The notes under the pieces were generated by a model. The model was not told where the DNA came from. It ran no database searches and saw nothing but the letters and a program-made list of their open reading frames with translations. 64,000 bases of DNA from Asterias rubens (lineage: Eukaryota; Echinodermata; Asteroidea; Forcipulatida; Asteriidae), in assembly GCF_902459465.1 (NCBI RefSeq), contig NC_047064.1, positions 2,196,762 through 2,260,761 of the forward strand, written 5' to 3'. The translations under genes and the position numbers were made by a program. Below are positions 11,325 to 22,426 of the stretch, piece by piece. Numbering within the stretch: position 1 is the stretch's first letter; each line of letters begins with the position of its first letter.

Positions 11325-12838
11325 TTTTAATCATATAAGTATAAAATATCAACATAATGTTGCCAAACAAAGGTTTGTTGGGAGTCTAACCCCACTTTTA
11401 TCTCACTTTAATTTGCTCTCAAATTGATTGTACATAAGATGTTGGATCACTTTAAAGTTTTAAACCATTTGTAGATATGGAAGAAGCTGTGTGTAAATGC
11501 AATTTCTTTGAGTGTTTTTAGGTCACGCGTTCAATTACTTCCCTCCACTTAAACAAAATCTATTTGCTTTAAAGATCCGCTTGAAACGGCAGGTACCACA
11601 TCGGTGACAGACGTGTCTGGAGTGAGCGGCTTCGGCTTTGGCCTTTGGTTGCTGCTGCTGCAGCGTTTAAGAATATGACTTGTCTGCGAACTGGCAGTAG
11701 CAACAGCCAGATCCATTAATTCAAACGCGGCCACAGCTTAAGTTCAAAAGAAAGCAAGGGGATTAAGTTTTTCAGAGCATGCTGAACCAGACGTGCGCAA
11801 AGAGAGACACATTACAATACAAAAGTCGTGTTTGAGAATTTAGTTACGGCTACGGCTGTTGCCAATGCCGTTGCTAAGGACGTCCTATACTTCAACGCAC
11901 ATGACGCGGCTAAAGCCGCAGTCGCGGCCTCATTTTCAGATAACCCCAATTCCATGTTTTCGGCGAGAGCCAAGGTTTTTTTTATGTTAGCTCGCGCACA
12001 TTCTACGGTAAAGACGGGATTTACTGAAAAATCTTGCTCATTAATCCTATAACATTTTAAACGTAATGAATTGGCCTAGAGCGAACTGAGACGAGCATTT
12101 TCTGTAAAGCCTACTATTAGCTTTCAACTTTAAGACATGTAAGATGGGATTCTAGTCAAAAGTAGGCCTCTACTTACACATGCAAAAATATCTAACAACA
12201 AAACTTATATATTCAGGGAGTAAAATTTATGAAACAGCACATTATTTGCATTGAACATTTCCCCGTGTATATAGCAAACCAACATGTTACACAAAATGTG
12301 TCAGTCGCTTCTCAAAAATAAATAAGAAATTTGCTCGGCAATTTAGTCCGAATTTCTCCTCGATAAACGGCACAACAGGTTCAGATATTATATAATTTCA
12401 CAATCTTAGATCACTTTCATCCCTGTATCTTTATTTTGTATTCTGGGGATCCCCCTAGACATAACACACAAGCCACAAGATCTATAAAAAAAAACTGCAA
12501 GGGATTGTTGCTATTCATTCTGGTATTAACAAAATTAAGATTTGGTGGACGCGATTCTCAGGAATGTTGTGAACAGAAAACATCCTGATGAACCTAGCCC
12601 ATGTTATGTCATACAAAATTAAAAAAACACTGATTTAGTAAACAAATTGGGGAAAGGTAGGAATATAGGTCGATATTTTGTTTGCGGTAACACCATGTCT
12701 AGAGGTACATGTAGTGTTACTGCAAACCAAATTACATAATTATTTCACCGTGCAATGCCCCAAATAACATTGAAATAATAGGTAACTGTATTAATCAAAG
12801 TTTTCAACAACAAAAATATGTTTTATGTTTTTCTACAG
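11325..12838. other. Upstream region of the secreted-protein exon
   Basis: A locally CpG-richer block lies at about 11530-11960, inside AT-rich sequence. Open frames on both strands in this block have no family features and lack convincing starts. It could be a promoter or 5' exon of the downstream gene. I see nothing that decides this. Confidence 0.3.
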
Positions 12839-12846
12839 ACGAGGAG

Positions 12847-13263
12847 ATGTGGACGACAGCGATGAAAAGTCGACAAGCTGGTCCCACACGATCGACACAC
12901 CCACTACTGACATGGCTGGTAGTCTGCTTAATCTCGTATCAGGCAGTCCGGTGTATGGGACAGTGTGCATCGGGAGAACCCACAAAGATGCGCATACGGA
13001 GGCGGCACCTAGACGACCTGTCGTCGATCGCGTCCAATATCATCGGACGCGCGATCGCCATTTCTGAAAACGTCACCGATTTGGAAATTCTAACCCTGCT
13101 GGATACAATGCGGGAATTGTCGCCAAGATCGGTGGAAGCCTTTGAAAATATAATCCAGAGGGAATACCATAACGACATGGAGGCGTGGACGTGGATGTGT
13201 CGATCACAGCAAACCTTAGGGAAACGGAGAAAACGAGAAAGCGTGCTCGACAACTTGGCATGA
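12847..13263 (+). CDS. Predicted secreted prohormone-like protein (unknown family)
   Basis: A 138-residue frame starts eight bases after a good splice acceptor (TTTTTCTACAG, ending 12838), so this is probably the last or only coding exon. The start context is gaggagATG, with a purine at -3. Residues 1-19 are basic or polar and 20-35 are hydrophobic (LLTWLVVCLISYQAVRC ends at 36), which fits a signal peptide or anchor. The rest has RIRRR at 49-53, an N-glycosylation site NVT at 75-77 and a predicted amphipathic segment to about 105. Cysteines are at 27, 36, 40 and 118. GKRRKR at 125-130 is followed by an eight-residue tail. Gly followed by dibasic residues is the usual signal for convertase cleavage and C-terminal amidation, so a neuropeptide precursor is plausible. 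I recognise no known hormone in it. The higher C+G than its flanks supports coding. An overlapping frame from 12825 is less protein-like. Confidence 0.55.
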   Translation: MWTTAMKSRQAGPTRSTHPLLTWLVVCLISYQAVRCMGQCASGEPTKMRIRRRHLDDLSSIASNIIGRAIAISENVTDLEILTLLDTMRELSPRSVEAFENIIQREYHNDMEAWTWMCRSQQTLGKRRKRESVLDNLA

Positions 13264-13268
13264 CGTCA
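13261..13268. promoter_or_regulatory. CRE palindrome overlapping the stop codon
   Basis: TGACGTCA, the full CREB/ATF palindrome, begins with the TGA stop of the secreted-protein frame. An eight-base match can occur by chance, and its position at the end of a coding exon is not typical of a promoter. Confidence 0.2.
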
Positions 13269-13576
13269 TGAGATTTAGAGTCTTATCGTAACAGTCAAAA
13301 ATAGTTTTAACTTGCGCCGTTGATTAACATTTATTTTGATAATAATATCAGCTTTGTCGTTATTTATATTGTTTGTTGTCTCTTCGTTGTTTAAAATACC
13401 GCCAAGATACTGTTAAGTGTGCTCATGATTTTTAAAGTATTAAGCTGAATATTGTAGCTCAATTTTCGTTAGTGTTTTCATAGCTTAAAATTGCGCCAAG
13501 ATTTGTATAACTTTTATTTATTGTGTACGTTAGGGGGGAAAATGTATGTTTTAATATCTGAATTTTTGCAATATTT

Positions 13577-13930
13577 GTAAAGGAACTGAACACGTTAAGT
13601 AATTGTCATAGACCAGTTTGCTATTGATGTAGGCCTATCCCAAAGTTTGCATCGGTAAAAAATTCGGGACACGTTAAGTAACTGTCAAAGACCAGTCTGC
13701 TCTCTTGATGTAGGCCTATCCCAAAATATGCATCTGTGAAAATTTGGGCCCATTTTGGTCGTCAAAGTTGCAGGAAAAGAATGAAAGAAACAAATCCTGT
13801 TGCATACATGTGTGCTTGAAGATATTTTGGTGAGAAATTATCTGTTTCTCAAAAAAAAACTACTCGAAAGGTAGTCGTTTACTATAAGTTGTAAATTTGG
13901 AATAAATACCGAAAGTGTCGAGGGCCTTCA
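13577..13930 (+). mobile_element. MITE family A, diverged with internal tandem duplication (copy 4)
   Basis: It begins GTAAAGGAACTGAACACG and ends near GTGTCGAGGGCCTTCAG. The first ~80 bp are repeated in tandem: CACGTTAAGTAA and 'gatgtaggcctatccca' each appear twice, near 13601/13670 and 13626/13706. Orientation B. Confidence 0.6.
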
Positions 13931-14645
13931 GGCACGTGCAAATTAGTGACTTTACAAAACCACGTAATGGTTGGCAGGCCGATAGGGTGATCAGCCCAGT
14001 TTTCGGAAAAGTCAAGAAATTGCCGATTTGGACAAGTCTCTTATGGGGGAAAATGAGACTGGGATACACAAATTGTTTTTGAATTCCAAATGTCACCAGG
14101 GTTAACGATAGTGAAGAAAACAAAAGCATCCCATGAATTGTACTTGAACCTCCCTTGGTCCCAATGGTATTAGAGTCACACCAATTCATATACAATCTCG
14201 GCCCATCATTTCATATGAATTATTGGTATGCCTCCCACATCGCCAACTTTAAGCCTCAATCACAAACACGATAATATTTACATCCCAACCTTAAAGGTGG
14301 GGATACAATATTGTACATTATTTAGTTTAGGTCTGAAAGATTACTGATTATGAAGTTCGTACTTGACCCATTTTTATCTGTCAAATATTTCCATCTAGAA
14401 TAAAGTCATTGGGGAAAACTCTTCGGAAAACCTTTTAAAAAAATATGGTGTTGGTTTTCGCCACAGTTTTTGATCAACCTGTTTTCGCCATAAACCGAAT
14501 CTCATATATTTACATGTTGTTTCATGTATATAGATTTATCACACACAACAAGAACACTTGGATTGTCCCCTTCATTGCGTCTGGTGAAGTAGTTGTTACT
14601 CCAAAAGTGCATGCAGTTTTGTAGTGAAATAATAATTGTTAGACT
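13931..14645. other. Intergenic, no gene seen
   Basis: A 111-codon antisense frame at 13860-14195 partly overlaps the preceding MITE and has no domain features. Nothing else was identified. Confidence 0.4.
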
Positions 14646-15016
14646 TTAAAAGCAGTGGACACTATTGGTAATTACTCAAAATAATTGTTAGCATAAACCT
14701 TACTTGAACACGAGAAATCGGGCGAGGTTGATAGTATATAAAACATTGTGAGAAACGGCTCCCTCTGAAGTGACGTAGTTTTCGAGAAAGAAGTGATTTT
14801 CCACGAATTTGATTTCAAGACATCAGAATTAGATTGTGGGGTCTCGAAATCAAGCATCTGAAAGCACACAACTGCGTGTGACAAGAGTGCTTTTTCTTTA
14901 ATTATTATCTCGCAACTTTGAAGACCAATTTGGTTTGTTATTTTGTGCATATATTGAGATACATCAAGTGAGAAGACTGGTCTTTGGCGATTACCAATAG
15001 TGTCCAGTGTCTTTAA
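14646..15016 (-). mobile_element. MITE family A (copy 5)
   Basis: The ends are TTAAAAGCAGTGGACACTAT and GTGTCCAGTGTCTTTAA. Orientation A. It lies 104 bp from copy 6, which is in the opposite orientation, so the pair forms a large inverted repeat. Confidence 0.85.
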
Positions 15017-15120
15017 GTGCTACAACTTCCTTCTTGTTTTATCTATCAGACTAACACGTATTTTTTTTTTAGTATTGCCAGAGTGAACACTGTCTGCCCT
15101 ACCAACCCTGTATAACACCT

Positions 15121-15506
15121 TTAAAGACACTGGACACTTTTGGTAATTGGCAAAGACGGGTCTTCTCACTCGGTGTATCTCAACATTATGCATAAAATAA
15201 CAAACCTGTGAAGATTTGAGCTCAATCGGTCGTCGAAGTTGCGAGATAATAATTAAAGAAAAAACACCCTTGTCACACGAAGTTGTGTGCTTTCAGATGC
15301 TTGATTTCGAGACTCAAATTCTAAATCTGAGGTATCCAAATCATATTCGTGAAAAATTACTTCTTTCACGAAAACTTGGTTACTTCAGAGGGAGCCGTTT
15401 CTCACAATGTTTTATACTATCAACCTCTCCCTATTACTCGTTACCAAGTAAGGTGTTATGCTAATAATAATCTTGAGTAATTACCAATAGTGTCCACTGC
15501 CTTCAA
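15121..15506 (+). mobile_element. MITE family A (copy 6)
   Basis: It starts TTAAAGACACTGGACAC and ends GTGTCCACTGCCTTCAA, where the right TTAA is mutated. Orientation B, inverted relative to copy 5. Confidence 0.85.
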
Positions 15507-15617
15507 AACGGCATAGTATCATTGTTGTTTTGGGAAGATTAAAAACATTCCAGTCTTCTATTTTCAATAAATCTGTGAAAAATGCCATTGAAGTAGGTCA
15601 CACTTTCTAGAAGGCCT

Positions 15618-15795
15618 TGGTCCAATTTCATCAGCTCATACTGGTGCAGAAAATATTGATCAAGACAATTCTGCTGAGCAAAAATGAGCAGCAAACAAAT
15701 TACAGATGGTACATATGAAATCTGGTAAGCATATTTGTTGTGCTTATACCTTGTTCTTGTTCTTAAAGCAGCTCTATGACACTGAGCCCCTGAGT
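15618..15795. mobile_element. Diverged fragment of foldback family E
   Basis: GGTCCAATTTCATCAGCTC at the left and AGCAGCTCTATGACACTGAG at the right are inverted, diverged versions of the family E termini. The interior carries 'gagca' and 'aagca' blocks typical of the family. Confidence 0.5.
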
Positions 15796-16118
15796 TGTCG
15801 AGGATTTAGTACTTTGTGTTTCGATGTAACAAATCAAAATGAGACAAACCAAATGTCGGGAATTTGTTTTTATTATTCAGATGGAAATGTATTAAACTGT
15901 ACTCTTAGATCATCATTGTATTTTTCTAGTTTCTATTTGATGTGTTTATTTATTCAATTGTTAATTTATTTTCTCAAATCATAAATGATAAATCTTACCT
16001 TTACGGCATTGCCTTTGATTACGGAGTAAATGATGCAAGAAATTATCCTTATACGAGAAAATAGAATTATCTGTTCCCTACTTACAAACCAAAATGACAT
16101 GAATTCAAAAAGGAGTTA

Positions 16119-16213
16119 ATGGCCTGACGTTTTGACCCTAGCAGAGTCTTTCTCGAAGGCCAAAGAATAAGCCTTCGAGAGAGATTCTGCTCGGGTCGAA
16201 ACGTCAGGCCATT
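16119..16213. repeat. Inverted repeat with hammerhead-like GAAACGTC arms
   Basis: The left arm begins ATGGCCTGACGTTTTGACCC. The right arm, ending at 16213, is its near-complement (GGGTCGAAACGTCAGGCCAT). Each arm, read 5' to 3' on its own strand, has the layout of a short stem (GACTC/GGGTC with loop TGCTA in the best copies), then GAAAC, then GTC. This is the 3' half of a hammerhead core as found in Penelope-like elements. The CTGATGA box is not preserved, so activity is doubtful. Confidence 0.5.
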
Positions 16214-18030
16214 AAAAATGGTTTAAAGATTTGTCGATCACTATCGTGTTTTATTTTAAAGAATATGCTTAAAAGATTAGAAATTTATGTATGGAAGTTG
16301 AATTCTCTTGACTGCTTTGTTACACAGGGGCTGATTTTACAAAGACCTGAGAATATTGTTAAGTTCAAATAAATCTTAATTGCTTATCGAAATGTGATGT
16401 CACAATACAAATCACTATATACTTACAACTCATGATGCTTTTTTAAGTCGGCCCCTATGTTTGTTCATGTGTGTTGTGTTGTCGATTTTAGCCTGTGAGA
16501 AGGACGCCGTTATATATGGTAGAAACGTCATGCCATGAACTATATTTTGCAAAATTGAATTTAGATGAACTTGGATATCCTCGTGGTTTTTAGGTCAAAT
16601 TATTGCTCTTTGATGTCGGTTTATGTTCCCTAAAATGGGTCGTGATGTTATTACGTACGCCGCAGACTAGATCAAAATATAAGTCATGCCTTTGGTTGAT
16701 TAGTTAGAAATGTACAAATTATTGTCAGTGTAAAGAAAACCAGGGCAAGATTTTGCAAAGAGCTTAGATTGACTCAAGTGCAAAGCAAAGTGTGATGTCA
16801 CAATTCAAAACACTAAGAAGTTATTGACAACCCATCTTAAGTTGACTTATAGAGTTATTGAAAACAGCTTCAAATGTCAAAGATTATGGTTATTCATTTC
16901 TTATCGATCCGTTGCAAACCCCATCCTGCCACAAAATTTCTTATATAATATTTTGTAATTTCATCAAAGTGTAATTTTACCGTTTAGGCCTAAATGTTGA
17001 AGGAAACGATTGTCTATTTATTGATGTGATGCATGGTATTTTTTAAATTTATGCCAAGGAACTCAATTTAATTTTACAATTATTCTCTCTTTTATTTGTG
17101 TCATAACTCACAAAAAAAGTCCATTAAAATATCACCACAGTTGCTAATCATGTGTTTGAGTTCAAACTTGTGAACGTTTTCTGGTCAAAATCTATGACTG
17201 TTTTCTGTTCCCCTCTTTCCCGAAGGGATAGTTGGGGTGTTGGGTTTGTGTTAATTTCTTTAAAGGCCTATGTTTATTTTGGGGTTCAATAATTGACAAT
17301 GCAATTCAATTCAATCCATTTCGATATTGGTTTATTTTATCAAAATACATCACAAAATAAAAAGTCAAAGACTAAGGGAATTTGGTTTACAATAAAATTA
17401 ATTTCTCTACACTGTCTGTATAATACAATAGTGCATTACCGTATCACGCTTTAGTTTTCAAACACCTCTACATGCGTGTCTTGTTCAACCTGGTTTTTTC
17501 CTTCGTTTTCCTTTGAGTGCCCATAAAAATGAAGATAACCCCAAAGCGATTGAGTGCATTTTTACGTCACAGCTCCGTTTTGCTGCGAATTCTTAGCAGG
17601 GGTTGCCCTGTGTGCAACTCTTCATAATTATTCGGTGCGGATTTGTGACTTCAAAATTTGTATCGCATTCGCATTTTTAGTGAGTATGAACCTGGCTTTA
17701 AGCCGCAATGAAGAGTTAAAACAAGGGGGAAAAAACAGATTTGTTTCAGGTCTGTTGTTTCAATTGAGTGTATATTGCCCAAGAAATTAGCCCACACCAT
17801 CGCAATCATATCCTACCAACTTATTACCAATGTCCTACTCTAACCTGAATACATGACCGTAAATTGATGACCAGGTAACGATAGACAAGTCAATGTGTAC
17901 GTAGTAAATAAAACTCATCTGCTTACTTTACTTAAGTCAATTGGTTCGTTTCTTCGCTGACATTTATTTTAGGCTTTTTTATGTTCCGTGATGACAGTTA
18001 CATCTTCAACTGTAACTATCGTGTGTATCC
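16214..18030. other. Intergenic, no gene seen
   Basis: AT-rich sequence. Phrases such as 'aatgtgatgtcacaat..aaatcact' recur (near 16390 and 16795), suggesting an old dispersed repeat. No coding signal was found. Confidence 0.4.
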
Positions 18031-18397
18031 TTAAAGGCACTGGACACGTTTGGTAATAATTGTCAAATACCAATTTTCTTACTTGGTGTAACTTGACATA
18101 ACAAATCTGTGAAAATCTGGACTCAATTCGTCATCGAGGTTGCAAGAGAATAATGAAAGAAAAAAAACATCATTGTTGCACAAATATGTTGCTTTCAGAC
18201 GCATAATAAAAGGCTTCAGGCCTGGAGTCTTCGATTATTTGAGTGGGAAATAACCTCTTTCTCAAAAACTACATTACTTCAGATGGAGTCTTTTCTCACA
18301 ATGTTTTATATTATCAACAGCTCCCCATTCCGTTTTACCATGTAAGTTTTTATGCTAAGAATATTTTGAGTAATTACCAAAAGTGCAGTGCCTTTAA
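18031..18397 (+). mobile_element. MITE family A variant (copy 7)
   Basis: The ends are TTAAAGGCACTGGACACGTT and AAGTGCAGTGCCTTTAA. It carries the CACGTTTGGTAAT variant terminus and a longer, different central hairpin ('aggcttcaggcctggagtctt'). Orientation B. Confidence 0.78.
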
Positions 18398-20011
18398 TGA
18401 TTGTGTAACACATATGTATGATATAAAGTGAGATTTTGGAGTGAAACAAAAAGGGATAAACTGGTGTGCCGTCTCTCTACTAATTTATTCCTCCATGTTC
18501 TATCTAACCAAAGAAAATAGAAACAGTACACGATTTACACTGAACTAGAATTCACACTTGACTTGAACTTCACGGTTTGAGGGATTGCGGAGAAATTGTA
18601 TTCGCTTCGGAAGGAAATTGGATTGACCCAAGTTGTCTTGCATTACTAAAAAGTGTATTTCCACTGAAGTAATAAGGTCATGCCTTGCTGAACAGGAGAT
18701 GCTAAAACACAGAACGGTCACCCGCTCTTTCTCTCTTCTTGATTTACAACTGTTTAAAAAACAAATCTGCAATCAGTGATATAAATTCATATGAACGTAA
18801 AAAGAAACTACAAATTTTAATTGATACAAAATTTTATAAATACATGAAATGAGCAAATGGGAACTGCATTTTATAAAGATGTTTGGGGTTTGTTCACTTA
18901 CACACAGGCATATCGAGTTATTCATAAACAATTCTTTACAGCAGGCTACTCATAAAAACAGAAATAGGACGAAAAACATGAAGACCTACAAAATATAGCA
19001 TCCAAAAATAAAATTGACTGATTACCGGTGATAGAATAACGTTGATATGTGATTTGAGGTATTGCATGGTGAGGTATCAATGTCGGTTTGTGGATCTACT
19101 CGCTAGGTAGAGTTTCTTCTTCAGGGAATTGTCTTGCTATATACAACTTCGACGTCTACAAAAAATATATGCGACCAGCAGTATGCTTTCTCCAAAACTA
19201 GAACTGGTGAAGGGATATTCAAACAAACTATACCTTTCAGCATTTTCATGAACCTTCAGAGGCTGTTCGAATTGTTACCTGTTTTTTTCTGTGATATCTT
19301 TCACGCACAACCATGAACAACATGTTTTTTAAATGCTCAAATCGTGGTTTTCTCTGTAGGCCTACTAAGAACGTCTTAGCTTTGCTTCTTGAAACTGACC
19401 AGTCTAGATTTCATCTTGTGATTATAGTTTGCACGCAACACACACTCAAAAGCATTATTTACAATACAGGCTTTCCTGGCCAATTTCAGCCAAAGAATCA
19501 TTCAATATTTCACCAACACGCATTCAAAATCACGCATTTTCCATTAAACCACTCAAACTAGTGTTTTGTTTTAGCTATTAATAAATTTAGTTTCGTTTTC
19601 GTGCACACTTGGTTTCAATTTTCTTATTCAGATTCGTTGCCGTCATTTTTTTATAGTTTTTTTTAGCATTCAAGTCTACATTTTTGACATTTCTTAAAAG
19701 CTGAATTTCTACTACCTATTTACAATTATTGCAGAAATGGAATGGTTGATGACCAGCTCCTGCTTCTGGCTTTTTCGAAACTTAATCAATATTTTGACAA
19801 ATGAATGCTAAATACTGGTGAAATTTAATTACTCCTTTTGTACGATGAAAGCTTATTCAATAAAGCATTAATTTTAAAGTGAAATTCAATGAGCACAATA
19901 GTTTCCTTGGAAATTGACTGGGAAAGCTATTTTATTATAAATTCAAAAATAACAACTAACATGATTATGATCTACATTTGTTACATGTTCAAGTTTTTGT
20001 GTTGCCATTTA
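18398..20011. other. Intergenic, no gene seen
   Basis: Low-complexity AT-rich sequence. Short open frames here lack family motifs. Confidence 0.4.
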
Positions 20012-20053
20012 GCCATCGAGAAAGACTCTGCTAGGGTCGAAACGTCAGGCCAT
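20012..20053 (+). repeat. Single hammerhead-like relic
   Basis: GAGAAAGACTCTGCTAGGG followed by TCGAAACGTCAGGCCAT matches the right arm of the inverted repeat at 16119-16213 and the element at 36059-36150. It is a solitary arm here. Confidence 0.45.
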
Positions 20054-20221
20054 CAACTATTTTTTGCATACAAAATCATTACAATTAACATCGTATACTC
20101 ATCCAAACATGTACTTGTAAAACGGGCTTTGTAGTTCATAGACGTATGTAATTGGTCCAAGGATATTCTTTGTGACCTTGTTTCTTGCCTTGGGTAGCCA
20201 TTGATATAAACACCTGTTAAT

Positions 20222-21340
20222 TCATGTATGGCCTGTATTTTAATGAAACAGAGTCAAACAGATGAAGACGTCGTGTCGATGTTGGCTTAAAGGAACTGTT
20301 AATTAGAAAGGCAAGCAAGTATAGGAGAAGATGATGGTCTATGATTTGCCAGTGTCGCATCTCTTTTTTCGTTATTCGTGAAGTAAAAGCTGGAGGCCAT
20401 GCGTGTTGGTATTGGTCAACGTAATTCTGATTTTACAGGCATGGTTATCAAGAAAGATCCTCAAACAAAACATTGTTTGTTGCTTTTTGTAGACATTGAT
20501 ATCAGCAACTGTTTGGTAGTTTATGTATGACCGATATCGTAATTAAACAGAGCCAAACAGATGAAGGCGTTGTGTCAATGTTGGCTTATTATATAGAGGA
20601 ATTGTTAATTATTAGAAAGGCAAGCAAGTATCATGAGAAGATGCTGGTCTATAATGACAATGATATAGTAAAGTTTAAGAATCTGCATGGTTATGCCAGT
20701 GTCGCACCCCCGTTTTCGTAATTCATGACGTAAAATGTAAAGTCATAGACCGGTGTTGGTCAACAGGCATGCTTTTACAGACATGATTAGCATAAAAGAT
20801 CATTAAGTAAAACATTGCCTGTGTTTTTAGTAGACATTGATAACAGCAACTGTTTGTTAAATTATGTATGGCCGTTATTTTAATTAAAGAGTTAGAGAAA
20901 GAAGACGTCGTATCGATGTTGGCTTAAAGGAATTGTTAATTAGCAAGGCAAGTAAGTAAGATGCTGGTCTATGATGATAATGAAGAATCTGGTTATCGCC
21001 ATGCATCACCCATTTTTTTCTAAATTCATGAAGTAAAATCTAGGGTCATGTAATGGTATGGCAACAGGATTCTGATTTTACAGGCATGGTTATCAAGAAA
21101 GATCCTCAAAAAGCAGAGTTTGCTGCTTTTTCTATACATTGATATCAACAACTGTTTGGTAATTTAACTCATGTGTGGCCGATGTTTTAATTAAACAGAG
21201 TTAAAGAATGAAGACGTTGTGTCGATGTTGGCTTAGAGGAATTGCAAGCAAGTAATATGCTGTCTCTGGTGATAATGATTTGGTGAATTTTAAGAATCTG
21301 TTTACTACAAGGTAGGGTCATAGATTGGTATATGTAACCG
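20222..21340 (+). repeat. Four-copy tandem array, ~300-340 bp units
   Basis: Similar units begin near 20222, 20521, 20862 and 21172, each opening with 'atgtatggcc..ttttaatt' and then 'gaagacgtcgtgtcgatgttggc'. Each continues through 'ggcaagcaagta', 'atgatgataatga', 'acaggcatggttatcaagaaagatc' and 'cattgatatcagcaactgtttg'. Units differ by substitutions and small deletions. Apparent open frames are not shared between units, so it is non-coding satellite-like DNA. Confidence 0.8.
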
Positions 21341-22118
21341 TAAATCAGCATTCCCCTTAACAGTGGTATGCTGACCGAAATGCCTGTTAAGGACCAGTCA
21401 GAATTCTGGCCAACTATAGTCCGGCTGGCTAGTTGATTGCTTGCTACTGCGTGTACATCACTTATTTCTCATATTGTTTCAAATTACATAGTCCCATAAA
21501 ATTGAAAGGAAATCCCCAAAATACTGACCAGTAAATAAAGCTGATGGAACAGTGAAGTATAACTGGTCTTGTTTGATAGTCGCTGAAAACGGTCAGGGCA
21601 AATCCTGAAAAACTATTTTACAGGCGGGATCATCAAAAAAGATCAATAAAAACCACCTCTGAGAGTTTCAGATAAATACAGAGTCTACTTTTTGAGAAAA
21701 CTGTCACGGTATTTTAATCAAGAGTATCGACTTTTTTGGTCGTCTCCCTAGTATTTTTAGGATGGTTGTAAATATCTCTGTCGCTGTGCGTTTTGTCCGA
21801 TTTATCTTTTGATAGTTCTTTTTTTAACTTGATGTTTATAGTAAATTTAATTAAATTGAATCCATCCTCGTTTAGCGAGGTGATACACCGGGCACCAACC
21901 TCATCTATGGCAGCTGTATTCGTGAATGGATACCACTGAAATTTGTATTTTTGTCAGCCCTCAGAAATACGAGTACATCAATCTTTTCTCAGATTTGAAC
22001 GTTTTGGGCGAAAAGAACCAAACCACATTACTTCGTAAGGGAATCCTTTCTCATAATGATCAACATCTGCGGTGCTTCTCAACAAGAAGTTTTGATGGCT
22101 ATTATTTTGTGAGTATAG

Positions 22119-22426
22119 TACCAATCTCTTCCTGCCTTGTGTGTATCCTAACACAAGCATAAAATACAAAGCCTGTGAAAAATTGAGCTAAATTGGTAAT
22201 CGAAGTTGGGAGAAAATGATCAGAGAAAAAAACACCCCTATTGGAAGAATTTATATGCTTTCAGATGGAAATAAAAGACTTATGGCTAGAAGTCTTTTAT
22301 TATTTTAGAAATTGCCTCTTTCTCAAAATCTATGCTACTTCAGATCAACAACTCTCCAATGCTCGTTACCAAGTCAGTTTTTAAGTTAATATTTGTTTTG
22401 AGTAATTACCAAATGTTTACCTTTAA
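22119..22426 (+). mobile_element. MITE family A, decayed (copy 8)
   Basis: From 'accaatctcttcctgcc' through 'gcataaaatacaaagcctgtgaa' to 'gagtaattaccaa' and CTTTAA, the order of blocks follows family A in orientation B. The left terminus is not recognisable and an internal part is missing. Confidence 0.55.

Noticed and set aside
12825..13067. Alternative frame across the secreted-protein exon
   Set aside because: It starts inside the polypyrimidine tract before the acceptor and lacks leader or domain features; the 12847 frame is longer and more protein-like. The long antisense frames here are likewise shadows.
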